In this document: piece after piece, positions 16,651-24,146 of the stretch
How the letters are laid out: every line of letters starts with the position of its first letter
Numbering within the stretch: position 1 is the first letter of the stretch
Assembly (NCBI RefSeq): GCF_030686865.1
Contig: NZ_JAQYUS010000006.1
Span: 1-64,000 of the forward strand
Source of the DNA: Kaistella sp. SH40-3
Lineage (GTDB): Bacteria > Bacteroidota > Bacteroidia > Flavobacteriales > Weeksellaceae
DNA length: 64,000 nucleotides
Direction of reading: 5' to 3'
The notes under the pieces: generated by a model
Databases searched by the model: none
Seen by the model: the letters and a program-made list of their open reading frames with translations, nothing else
Told to the model about the DNA's origin: nothing
Made by a program: the position numbers and the translations under genes

Positions 16651-17685
16651 TTACAATTGCACTTTGTAGTGATCGATATGCAAAATCTTGTAAACCAATT
16701 CTTTGAGCAAATCATTATCGGTCATATTGATGGCACCTAAACCTTTGCTTTTTAGATCGATTTCACGCAGAATTGAAATGGCCCGAGTGCAATGTTTAAG
16801 ATTATAGAACCTGGCTGCCTCTCCGAAATCTTTTAAGAAAAACGGATTGATTCCCATGGCGGCTGCCTGATTTTGCGGTGATTCCCCTTTCATAGTGTGG
16901 AAAAGGATGAGGTTGGAAAAGAAGTTGTACAAGTTTCCAGTGGTCATCACAAAGGCGTGGGTTTTCGATTTCCCCATGTAATGTGCGATTTTGAAAGCAT
17001 TCACTTCGTCCTTTTTGCCAAGGGCTTTGATGAGTTCGAACACGTTGAAATCTTTGCTGATTCCGATATTGGTTTCGATTATTTTTTCATCCAGGATTTC
17101 GCCGTCTTTCAGAATCATTTTGAGTTTCTGCAATTCATTCGAAATACGAGATAAATCGGTTCCTAAGTATTCTGCGAGGATGGTCGGAATATTCGGTTTG
17201 GCTTTTAGTCCCAACGTTTTGATTTCGGAATCAATCCACTTTGAAACATTATAATCCTTTATTTTTTCGCTTAAGAAAAGCATTTTCTTTGTTGAAAGAA
17301 TTTTAGTAAAGGCTTTCCGCGCATCTACTTTTTTGTATTTGTAAGCGATGACTAAAAGCGTGGATTCAACCGGGTTTTCGGTGTAGAGTTTCAGTGCTGT
17401 ACTGTCTGCTTCGGTGAGCACGATGTCCTGGGCTTCTTTTACAATGATGACTTGCTTATCGCCCATCATGGGAAATTGCCTTGCGAGGGAAAGAACTTCA
17501 GAAAACGTGGTATCTTTTCCGTAAACTACAGTTTGGTTAAAGGCTTTTTCATCTTCCTCTAAAACATCATTTTCAAATGACTTCAAAGCCACATCCATAA
17601 AATAAGGTTCTTCGCCATGGAAAAAATAAATAGGCAGAAACTCTTTATTTTTAATATTTTTGAGGATTAAATCTAATTCTTTCAT
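16651..17685 (-). CDS. holA: DNA polymerase III subunit delta (HolA)
   Basis: The 344-aa protein matches the clamp-loader delta subunit: EEPYFMDVAL near residue 25, FPMMGDKQVIIVKEAQ near 70, and the C-terminal region from about 220 that binds the clamp-loader collar. Delta opens the beta clamp. Its ATG at 17685 lies back to back with the divergent HsdR-N-like gene, only two bases apart. Confidence 0.93.
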   Translation of the reverse strand: MKELDLILKNIKNKEFLPIYFFHGEEPYFMDVALKSFENDVLEEDEKAFNQTVVYGKDTTFSEVLSLARQFPMMGDKQVIIVKEAQDIVLTEADSTALKLYTENPVESTLLVIAYKYKKVDARKAFTKILSTKKMLFLSEKIKDYNVSKWIDSEIKTLGLKAKPNIPTILAEYLGTDLSRISNELQKLKMILKDGEILDEKIIETNIGISKDFNVFELIKALGKKDEVNAFKIAHYMGKSKTHAFVMTTGNLYNFFSNLILFHTMKGESPQNQAAAMGINPFFLKDFGEAARFYNLKHCTRAISILREIDLKSKGLGAINMTDNDLLKELVYKILHIDHYKVQL

Positions 17686-17687
17686 AA

Positions 17688-18122
17688 ATGGAACTTCCGA
17701 AACTGAATTTTAATGAGGATTTTGACTTTCAAATCAAGAGAGACAAAGATAAGTTTTTTATTTATGATTTGGTGCGGAAATCCTGGCTTCTGCTCACGCC
17801 CGAAGAATGGGTTCGACAACATTGGGTGCACTATTTTCACTTCATTAAAGGGCGAAATCTATCCTCTTTAATTTCAGAAAAAAAGTTGATTCTAAACGGA
17901 ACGACGAAGAGAATTGATTTGCTGGTCACCGAAAAAACGGTGGCTAAAATTTTAGTTGAATGCAAAGCGCCACACATTAAACTGACGGAAAAAACTTTTG
18001 AACAAACTGCCCGATATAATTCTATTTTAAATGCAGATGAAATTATTCTGAGTAATGGTTTGCACCATATTTCCGCTAAGTTTGTTGACGGAAAATACGA
18101 GTTTTACCAGGGTGAATTTTAA
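17688..18122 (+). CDS. Small type I restriction R-subunit N-terminal domain protein
   Basis: The 144-aa protein carries the HsdR N-terminal nuclease fold. The catalytic pattern is visible as RIDLLVTE (Asp), then ILVECKAP (Glu-x-Lys) and QTARYN. It has no helicase part, so it is not a full HsdR. This stand-alone domain is widely conserved in Bacteroidota beside holA, which suggests a role near DNA replication or repair rather than restriction; that is inference. It diverges from holA with two bases between the ATGs. Confidence 0.82.
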   Translation: MELPKLNFNEDFDFQIKRDKDKFFIYDLVRKSWLLLTPEEWVRQHWVHYFHFIKGRNLSSLISEKKLILNGTTKRIDLLVTEKTVAKILVECKAPHIKLTEKTFEQTARYNSILNADEIILSNGLHHISAKFVDGKYEFYQGEF

Positions 18123-18181
18123 TCAAAATTTATATGCGTTCTACGTTAACAATCTTTATCGATTATTCCTTTCACCAACAG

Positions 18182-18212
18182 TTGGTTTTTGATATTTTGA
18201 GCCTTAGTTTTG
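18182..18212 (+). promoter_or_regulatory. Promoter of the NhaC gene, nearly leaderless
   Basis: TTG at 18182-18184, a 20-base spacer and TAGTTTTG at 18205-18212 match the -33/-7 consensus. The ATG is at 18217, so transcription should start at or next to the start codon. Confidence 0.6.
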
Positions 18213-18216
18213 CACC

Positions 18217-19530
18217 ATGACTAAAACGAACGGCTCTTTTACTGCAATCATCCCTTTATTGATCTTCGTATTTGTTTTCTTAGGCGCAGGTATTTACAAT
18301 AATGATTTCTACGCTTTGCCCTCTCCTATTGCAGCATTGATTGGAATTGTTTCCGCCTTTATTTTATTCAAAGGTAAAATGAACCACAAAATCGATACTT
18401 TTTTAAAAGGTTGCGGAGATGGTAAAATATTGACCATGTGCATCATTTACCTTTTGGCGGGCGCATTTGCCACCGTTTCAAAAGCCACTGGAAGTGTGGA
18501 TACAATCGTTAATCTTGGTTTAAATTATATTTCTGCAGCCTATTTTCCGGTTGGGATTTTTGTTATTGCGTCTTTTCTGTCTTTCGCTTCCGGGACTTCG
18601 GTTGGTTCGATTGTTACTCTGGGACCAATTGTTATTGATCTGGCAGAAAAAAGTGGTTCTCCGCTGGGTTTAATTGGCGCGGCTTTGCTTTCGGGAGCGA
18701 TATTTGGAGATAATCTTTCCGTGATTTCCGATACCACGATTGCAGCCACTCAAAGTATGGGCTGTGACATGAAAGATAAATTCAGAGCCAATTTTAAACT
18801 CGCGCTTCCGGCGGCGTTAGTTGCCATTCTCATTTTTGTTTTGATAGGATTCAATCAGGAACCGACTTCCGTTATTATGGAACAGAAAGATTTTAATTTT
18901 ATGCTGATCCTTCCCTACTTACTGGTTATTGCGCTTTCTATCATCGGCATTAATGTTTTCGTAGTCCTATTTTCAGGATTGCTTTTCGCCGGAGTTTTAG
19001 GAATGGGTTATGGAACGTTTGGTTTAATGGAGTTCGCAAAAAACACTTATGAAGGATTTACAAGCATGACCGAAATATTTTTACTGTCGCTTCTCACAGG
19101 CGGTCTAGCGGCCTTGGTTGAAAAAGCGGGCGGAATTAATTTCCTACTGAGAAATATCAATAAAATAATCAGTTCAAAGAAAACCGCTTTATTAGGAATC
19201 GGCGGTTTGGTAAGTGTGGCCAATTTTTGCGTTGCCAATAACACCATTGCCATTTTAATCTCCGGAAAAGTCTCAAAAGAAATTACCGACAAGTATGAAT
19301 TAAAACCACAGGAAAGTGCGTCGGTACTTGATATATTTGCATGTTATGTTCAGGGTATTATTCCTTACGGCGCCCAAATTTTAATTCTGATTTCTTTAAG
19401 TAATTTTAAAATGAGTTACACCGATTTGGTTCTGAATTCTTTTTACCTGCATCTTCTTTTAGTAATTACTTTGGGTTCAATTATATTTAAAAGCACTAAA
19501 AAATTAACGTTTAGTAAGTCAACAATTTAA
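18217..19530 (+). CDS. nhaC: Na+/H+ antiporter, NhaC family
   Basis: The 437-aa protein has about eleven hydrophobic segments and the NhaC-type core: ASFLSFASGTSVGSI, then LLSGAIFGDNLSVISDTTIAAT, which carries the conserved polar cation-binding residues. Such proteins exchange sodium for protons at the inner membrane. The HAD gene follows after 10 bases, so the two may share a transcript that ends at 20191. Confidence 0.9.
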   Translation: MTKTNGSFTAIIPLLIFVFVFLGAGIYNNDFYALPSPIAALIGIVSAFILFKGKMNHKIDTFLKGCGDGKILTMCIIYLLAGAFATVSKATGSVDTIVNLGLNYISAAYFPVGIFVIASFLSFASGTSVGSIVTLGPIVIDLAEKSGSPLGLIGAALLSGAIFGDNLSVISDTTIAATQSMGCDMKDKFRANFKLALPAALVAILIFVLIGFNQEPTSVIMEQKDFNFMLILPYLLVIALSIIGINVFVVLFSGLLFAGVLGMGYGTFGLMEFAKNTYEGFTSMTEIFLLSLLTGGLAALVEKAGGINFLLRNINKIISSKKTALLGIGGLVSVANFCVANNTIAILISGKVSKEITDKYELKPQESASVLDIFACYVQGIIPYGAQILILISLSNFKMSYTDLVLNSFYLHLLLVITLGSIIFKSTKKLTFSKSTI

Positions 19531-19540
19531 AGTAAAATTA

Positions 19541-20152
19541 ATGAGCATTAAAAATATTATTTTCGATTTCGGCGGCGTGGTAATGGATTGGAATCCGCGC
19601 TACTTTTTTAAAGATCATTTTAACGATGATGGAAAGATGGAACATTTCCTGAAAAATATTGCGACCGATGAATGGAATGCAGAACAGGATCGCGGCAGAA
19701 GTTTAGCAGAAGGCACTGAAATTCAGGTTGCAAAACATCCGGAATGGGAAAACGAAATTCGGGCGTATTACGATAACTGGACGATGATGTTGAAGTCTGA
19801 TATTCCTCACAATGTTGAAGTTCTGCGAAAATTAGAACATTCAAAATATAATCTTTTCGGCTTAACGAACTGGTCGGCAGAAACTTTTCCGTACGCTTTG
19901 GAAAACTATGATTTCTTTAAAATATTCGAAGGTAAAATTGTGGTTTCCGGAACTGAAAAACTCATTAAACCAGATCCAGCGATTTGGGAAGTTTTGTTGA
20001 ACCGATATCAAATCAAAGCCGAAGAATCAGTCTTCATTGATGATAATGCTAAGAATATTGAAGTCGCTAAAAGTTTAGGATTTATCTGTATTCATATTAA
20101 AGAAGATACCGATTTGGAAAAGGAATTGAGAGATTTAGGAATTCAGTGTTAA
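19541..20152 (+). CDS. HAD-family phosphatase (YihX-like)
   Basis: The 203-aa protein begins with the HAD motif I IIFDFGGVVMDWNP, has motif II in LFGLTNWSAE, Lys in LIKPDP and motif IV in VFIDDNAKNIEVA. It belongs to the group of small-substrate phosphatases that includes glucose-1-phosphate phosphatase YihX. Note that motif I reads DFGG, with Gly where many HAD enzymes have the second Asp, as is normal in this subgroup. The substrate is unknown. Confidence 0.88.
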   Translation: MSIKNIIFDFGGVVMDWNPRYFFKDHFNDDGKMEHFLKNIATDEWNAEQDRGRSLAEGTEIQVAKHPEWENEIRAYYDNWTMMLKSDIPHNVEVLRKLEHSKYNLFGLTNWSAETFPYALENYDFFKIFEGKIVVSGTEKLIKPDPAIWEVLLNRYQIKAEESVFIDDNAKNIEVAKSLGFICIHIKEDTDLEKELRDLGIQC

Positions 20153-20160
20153 AAAATAAA

Positions 20161-20191
20161 ATGCCAAAGTTGATGAACCTTGGCATTTTTG
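20161..20191. terminator. Bidirectional terminator between convergent genes
   Basis: ATGCCAAAG and CCTTGGCAT form a stem with an eight-base loop, followed by TTTTT on the plus strand and A-rich DNA on the other side. It separates the HAD gene from the convergent LRR gene. Confidence 0.7.
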
Positions 20192-20201
20192 ATAAACTTA
20201 T

Positions 20202-21299
20202 TTAATTTTTAATAAATCGATGAACGAGGTCTCCTTTTTTCGTTTTTAATTTCAACAGATACACCCCTTTTTCTAAAGTAGAAACTTCAAGAGATTTCAA
20301 TATTAGTACATTTTCATTTCTCACCACTTTGCCTTCTACATTCAGAATCTGATAATTTTGGATTTGCAGATTTTCCGAAAAATAAATTTGATCAGTCACT
20401 GGATTTGGATAAAACTTGACAGAATTTAATACTTCATTCTGAGTTCCTAAAATACAGTTATCCTCAATTGCTACGGAAACATTGGACGGCAAAGTATCAT
20501 CACAATCTTTAATTATTTTATTGAAAGTTGCATTTCCGGTCAGATTGATTACCGTTAACATATTTGTAAAACCATCTTGAAAGTCTAGGATTTTAATCTT
20601 GTTATTTTGGGCCAGAATCGTTTTCAACACAGGATTGTTTCGAAAAGTTATATTTGTCAATAAGTTATCATTAACAGACATCCAATTCAGTTTCGTAAGA
20701 TTGGTCAAATCTAAATTTGTTACTTTATTTTTGTTGATATGAAGACGTTCTAAAATAGTATTCTGCGACAGATCCAAAGCAGGAATTTGATTATTTACTA
20801 AAAATAACCGCTTCAGATTAGGAAGTGTTCTAACGTCAATTTCCGTGAGTTTATTCTCATTAATATAAAGCGTTTCAATATTCCCATTAAGCGGCAGCAC
20901 AACTTCAACCAGAGCATTTGAATTCAATTCTAAAGTTTTCAATGCAGATAATGAACTAACATCTAATGTTCCTGCCAATTTGTTCTCGCGTAGGTTTAAA
21001 GTGGTAAGTTTGGTATTTTTAGAAACATCAATGGTTTTAAAATCCTTTTGAGTTAAACTGAGTTCAGTTAGATTGATAAAAGATTCAATACCTTTTACAT
21101 CGGTAATCAACGGATAACTTGCAAGGTTTCTCATTGAAGTCAAAGTTTTTGCTTCTTCAAAAGAAATCTCGTGGTCTATGTTGGCATCAACAGCCGGATA
21201 GGCTTTGATGATGGCATTTTTAAAATTGATGTCAGTAAACTCCACATTTTGCGCCGAAAAGAAACCTCCGACGAATAAAAACAATAATGCTTTTTTCAT
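20202..21299 (-). CDS. Secreted leucine-rich-repeat protein with T9SS sorting domain, downstream of a cobalamin riboswitch
   Basis: The 365-aa protein starts with a signal peptide (MKKALLFLFVGGFFSAQ), has about eight to nine LRR units between residues 65 and 265 (LTTLNLRENKLAGTLDVSSL and similar) and ends with a type A T9SS sorting domain (SVKFYPNPVTDQIYF ... KGVYLLKL). It should be exported through T9SS and anchored or released at the surface. A cobalamin riboswitch on the same strand lies about 140 bases upstream with no gene between, so the gene should be repressed by B12. In Bacteroidota such riboswitches usually control BtuB-type uptake. A surface B12-capture or accessory role is therefore an attractive inference, but nothing in the protein itself shows it. 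Confidence 0.9.
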   Translation of the reverse strand: MKKALLFLFVGGFFSAQNVEFTDINFKNAIIKAYPAVDANIDHEISFEEAKTLTSMRNLASYPLITDVKGIESFINLTELSLTQKDFKTIDVSKNTKLTTLNLRENKLAGTLDVSSLSALKTLELNSNALVEVVLPLNGNIETLYINENKLTEIDVRTLPNLKRLFLVNNQIPALDLSQNTILERLHINKNKVTNLDLTNLTKLNWMSVNDNLLTNITFRNNPVLKTILAQNNKIKILDFQDGFTNMLTVINLTGNATFNKIIKDCDDTLPSNVSVAIEDNCILGTQNEVLNSVKFYPNPVTDQIYFSENLQIQNYQILNVEGKVVRNENVLILKSLEVSTLEKGVYLLKLKTKKGDLVHRFIKN

Positions 21300-21435
21300 A
21301 TTTCTAAATTTAATTATTTAATAAAAAGGAGAAAAAAGAAATATTGAAATCGTCTTACAAAATAACGACGACGAGAAAAAACAAGAATGTTTTCCCGCTT
21401 CAACATCTCTTTTTTCCCGAAGAGATCATTAATAA

Positions 21436-21605
21436 AAATAAGGCAGGTCTCCTGGCTTGCTGGTAATTTGTCGGCCTTCCCAATTTAGAATCAGTGGCAC
21501 AAAATGACAATACTTTTTATAGCGTACAGTTGCGGGTACAGCTCAAGATTTTAACTTGATTCCCTATTAATGTGATCTGAATTTTTCAGATTACAACCTT
21601 ATTTT
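21436..21605 (-). ncRNA. Cobalamin (B12) riboswitch
   Basis: On the minus strand the closing stem pairs AAATAAGG (near 21604) with CCTTATTT (near 21436). Between them the B12 signatures appear in order: GAGCTGTACCCGCAACTGTA, then a GTGCCACTG segment, GGGAAGG, and finally AGCCAGGAGACCTGCC. This is a full aptamer. The downstream leader holds two further hairpins (ATCTCTT/AAGAGAT, and GAAAACA/TGTTTTTTC followed by pyrimidines) that could be the expression platform. Confidence 0.95.
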
Positions 21606-21613
21606 ATCAGTCG

Positions 21614-21621
21614 CAAAGATA
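21614..21621 (-). promoter_or_regulatory. -7 box of the riboswitch transcript
   Basis: The minus strand reads TATCTTTG, an exact match, placing the transcription start near 21607, immediately before the aptamer. Confidence 0.6.
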
Positions 21622-21702
21622 AATTTTAAACTTAGGAACTGAAACTGACATTTATCAGCCAAAAAAAATCCCTATTTCTAAGAACAGAGATCATATGAAA
21701 TT

Positions 21703-22062
21703 CTAATCTTCACGGTTTACCAAATCCATAGAAAATGCAGGCAGGCAAATCGCCAGATAATCACAAGGATTTTCAAACGGATTGCTGTAACGAACTCTTG
21801 CTCCTTTTTCAATGAGAATGCTTTGTCCCGTTTCTAAAACTACGATTTCTCCATCGATCTCAAATTGTTTTTTGCCTTTGATGATATACGTGAATTCATC
21901 AAATTCCGGTGTTTGAAAAGGTTCACTCCAATTGGGTGGCGCAACCATATGTGCGATTGATATACCGGAATTTCCGGTGGAGTTTCCCCAGATTTCTTCG
22001 ATGAGTTTGCCGTCAGTTGTCGGAACAATGAACGGTGATTTTTGAATTTTATATTTTGACAT
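21703..22062 (-). CDS. Cupin-domain protein
   Basis: The 119-aa protein is a single cupin: the APPNWSEPFQTPEFDEFTYI segment, then GKKQFEIDGEIVVLETGQSI and ARVRYSNP. The usual first-motif pair of His is replaced (NWSEPF), so metal binding is doubtful. The function is unknown. It ends upstream of the riboswitch promoter and has no visible partner. Confidence 0.75.
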   Translation of the reverse strand: MSKYKIQKSPFIVPTTDGKLIEEIWGNSTGNSGISIAHMVAPPNWSEPFQTPEFDEFTYIIKGKKQFEIDGEIVVLETGQSILIEKGARVRYSNPFENPCDYLAICLPAFSMDLVNRED

Positions 22063-22161
22063 CTTGATTTATTTTTAAGAAGTTTAAAATTACAAATTAA
22101 AATTTTATTTCCGTTTGAATCTCTTTCCGTACATTTAATTAATCTTAAAAAATTTAAAAAT

Positions 22162-22905
22162 ATGATACGTTCAATTTTAGCAACTATATTTTTTATGTCA
22201 ACAACACTCACCTTCAGTCAGACTCTTAAAAAGGTTTCTTATCAGGACGGCGCTCAAAAACTCAGTGGTTTGGTAACTTCGAATGCTGGAAAGAAACTTC
22301 CTGGAGTTTTAATTTTACCCGCCTGGAAAGGGATTGATGATGAAGCCAGGAATGCTGCTTTAGATCTTGAGAAACAAGGTTACATTGCTTTTATCGCAGA
22401 TATTTATGGTGAAGGAAACATCCCCACCGATAACGCTTCGGCTGCGAAAGTTGCAGGTTATTACAAACAAGACTTTAAAGCCTACCAAAAACGAATTTCA
22501 TTAGCCCTGGAACAATTAAAGAAAAGCGGTGCTAATCCAGAGAAAATCGCAGTAATTGGCTATTGTTTTGGTGGAAGTGGTGCTTTGGAAGCGGCAAGAG
22601 GAAAACTTCCTGTAGTTGGCGTAGTATCAATTCACGGTGGTTTGGCAAAAGATCCAGCGAGAATGAATGAACCACTTTCTGCAAAAATTCTGGTGGAACA
22701 TCCAGCGGATGATGCAAGTGTGAAACCTGAAGATTATGCACAGTTGGTAAAAGAAATGAATGACGGGAAAGCCGATTGGCAGATTATTACATATTCAAAT
22801 TCAAAACATACTTTTACGAATCCAGAATCGAAAGATTACAATGCAGTGATGGCGAAAAGAGCATGGAATCATACTTTATTATTTTTAAAAGAGATTTTGA
22901 AATAA
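22162..22905 (+). CDS. Secreted dienelactone hydrolase family protein
   Basis: The 247-aa protein has a signal peptide (MIRSILATIFFMSTTLTFSQ) and a DLH fold. The nucleophile is Cys in GYCFGGSG, with Asp in HPADDASV and His in SKHTFTNP. It is exported, probably periplasmic, unlike classical cytoplasmic dienelactone hydrolase. The substrate is likely a small ester or lactone. It is monocistronic and ends 8 bases before the repeat cluster. Confidence 0.88.
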   Translation: MIRSILATIFFMSTTLTFSQTLKKVSYQDGAQKLSGLVTSNAGKKLPGVLILPAWKGIDDEARNAALDLEKQGYIAFIADIYGEGNIPTDNASAAKVAGYYKQDFKAYQKRISLALEQLKKSGANPEKIAVIGYCFGGSGALEAARGKLPVVGVVSIHGGLAKDPARMNEPLSAKILVEHPADDASVKPEDYAQLVKEMNDGKADWQIITYSNSKHTFTNPESKDYNAVMAKRAWNHTLLFLKEILK

Positions 22906-22913
22906 TGTTTTTC

Positions 22914-22954
22914 TTATTCTTTTGTCTTGAAACAAAGGAATCAAAAGTTCAAGG
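22914..22954 (+). repeat. 41-bp hairpin repeat, copy 1
   Basis: TTATTCTTTTGTCTTGAAAC followed by AAAGGAATCAAAAGTTCAAGG. It is identical to copy 2 at 23060-23100 except for one base, and contains the arms TCTTTTGT and ACAAAGGA, the second with one mismatch. Confidence 0.8.
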
Positions 22955-23059
22955 ATTTTACAAAAACTGAATATTCTTATACAACAGCAGTATGACATTT
23001 CTTTAAATACATGTTTTTGTCATTGACGCAGGAAGAATCACATTTGTTAAATACCTTTT

Positions 23060-23100
23060 TTATTCTTTTGTCTTGAAACAAAAGAATCAAAAGTTCAAGG
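23060..23100 (+). repeat. 41-bp hairpin repeat, copy 2
   Basis: Same 41 bases as copy 1 with a single G-to-A difference, which makes the inner hairpin perfect: TCTTTTGT-CTTGAA-ACAAAAGA. The copies are direct repeats 146 bases apart. Similar sequences are common between genes in Chryseobacterium as far as I recall. Confidence 0.8.
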
Positions 23101-23137
23101 CTTGGAAACTCCGGCTAAAAATTTATTTTCAAACCTA

Positions 23138-23213
23138 AAATCTCCAAAACTAGCGCGAATCAAAATTATTTTATGAGTATTAAAATAGTGTCGCGCTTCG
23201 AACATGGAGATTT
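23138..23213. repeat. Three-tier nested inverted repeat
   Basis: Outer arms AAATCTCCA (23138) and TGGAGATTT (23205), middle arms AGCGCGA (23152) and TCGCGCT (23191), inner arms ATTTTA (23168) and TAAAAT (23181) nest around one centre. The element ends with TTTTTTAACG. It resembles a REP- or MITE-like intergenic element. Confidence 0.7.
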
Positions 23214-23306
23214 TTTAACGGTTTCAAAATAAATTTTCTTAACGCCTACGCTTCCTATGCCAATTGATATTGCAAATTCCTAGTTAGATCTTTTTAGAAA
23301 ATTTAT

Positions 23307-23348
23307 AAAGAATAAATCCTTTTCATAACTGAAAAGGATTTATTCTTT
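23307..23348 (-). terminator. Strong hairpin after the CoA-transferase B gene
   Basis: A perfect 17-bp stem (arms 23307-23323 and 23332-23348, reading AAAGAATAAATCCTTTT and its complement) closes an eight-base loop, 18 bases after the scoB stop. On the minus strand its last arm ends in CTTT. It most likely terminates scoB. Confidence 0.65.
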
Positions 23349-23365
23349 ATTGCAAATGATTTGAT

Positions 23366-24019
23366 TTAAAACTGCATTTCCGGAATTTCTCCGTCGATGA
23401 TTAAGTCTGCTTCTGTAGATTTCATGATATCTTCAACAGAAACTCCAGGCGCTCTTTCCAAAAGTTTGAAACCGTTGGGCGTTACTTCTAAAACCGCCAT
23501 TTCAGTCACTACTTTTTTCACACAACCAACTCCGGTTAAAGGAAGCGTACATTTTTTCAGGATTTTACTTTCGCCGGCTTTGTTAACGTGCATCATGGCA
23601 ACAATAATATTTTCAGCCGAAGCCACTAAATCCATGGCACCGCCCATTCCTTTCACCATTTTACCCGGAATCTTCCAGTTGGCGATATCACCATTTTCAG
23701 AAACTTCCATCGCTCCAAGAATCGTTAAATCAACTTTCTTACTTCTGATCATTCCGAAACTGAAAGCAGAATCGAAAAATGATGCTCCGGGAAGTGTGGT
23801 GATCGTTTGCTTTCCGGCATTAATTAAGTCCGGATCTTCTTCACCCTCGAAAGGAAAAGGTCCCATTCCGAGAACCCCATTTTCACTTTGAAATTCCACA
23901 GAAAGATCCGGAGAAACGAAGTTAGCAACCAAAGTCGGAATCCCAATTCCGAGGTTAACGTAATAGCCATCTTTTACTTCTTTGGAGATGCGCTGCGCGA
24001 TTTGTTCTTTTGTTAGCAT
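23366..24019 (-). CDS. scoB: Succinyl-CoA:3-ketoacid CoA-transferase subunit B
   Basis: The 217-aa protein is a complete beta subunit: NLGIGIPTLVANF near the start, the catalytic Glu in FQSENGVLGMGP, and GGAMDLVASA further on. With subunit A it moves CoA from succinyl-CoA to acetoacetate. The unusual point is location. Subunit A lies about 6.7 kb away at 30744-31445 on the same strand, each with its own terminator, whereas the two are normally adjacent. Confidence 0.93.
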   Translation of the reverse strand: MLTKEQIAQRISKEVKDGYYVNLGIGIPTLVANFVSPDLSVEFQSENGVLGMGPFPFEGEEDPDLINAGKQTITTLPGASFFDSAFSFGMIRSKKVDLTILGAMEVSENGDIANWKIPGKMVKGMGGAMDLVASAENIIVAMMHVNKAGESKILKKCTLPLTGVGCVKKVVTEMAVLEVTPNGFKLLERAPGVSVEDIMKSTEADLIIDGEIPEMQF

Positions 24020-24117
24020 AATGTAAACTTGAACTGCAATTTATTGCTTTTTCATTTCCTATACAAATGCTATTGAGACATTCTATGGGATGACCCAAAC
24101 AAACCAATTAATATCTC

Positions 24118-24125
24118 TAATTTTG
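24118..24125 (+). promoter_or_regulatory. -7 box of the ABC exporter gene
   Basis: TAATTTTG is an exact consensus match, 22 bases before the ATG at 24147. No TTG stands at the right -33 distance. Confidence 0.45.
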
Positions 24126-24146
24126 CAGCCAATTATTTTTTTTTAA

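Noticed and set aside
16513-16740. 75-codon frame overlapping the holA 3' end
   Set aside because: It runs through a repeat-like patch and then antisense to holA.
22914-23213. CRISPR array
   Set aside because: There are only two copies of the 41-bp unit, the unit itself is a hairpin repeat, there is no run of spacers and no cas gene is nearby.
23397-23891. 164-codon plus-strand frame across scoB
   Set aside because: scoB is complete with its catalytic Glu; the opposite frame is low in motif content and has no leader.
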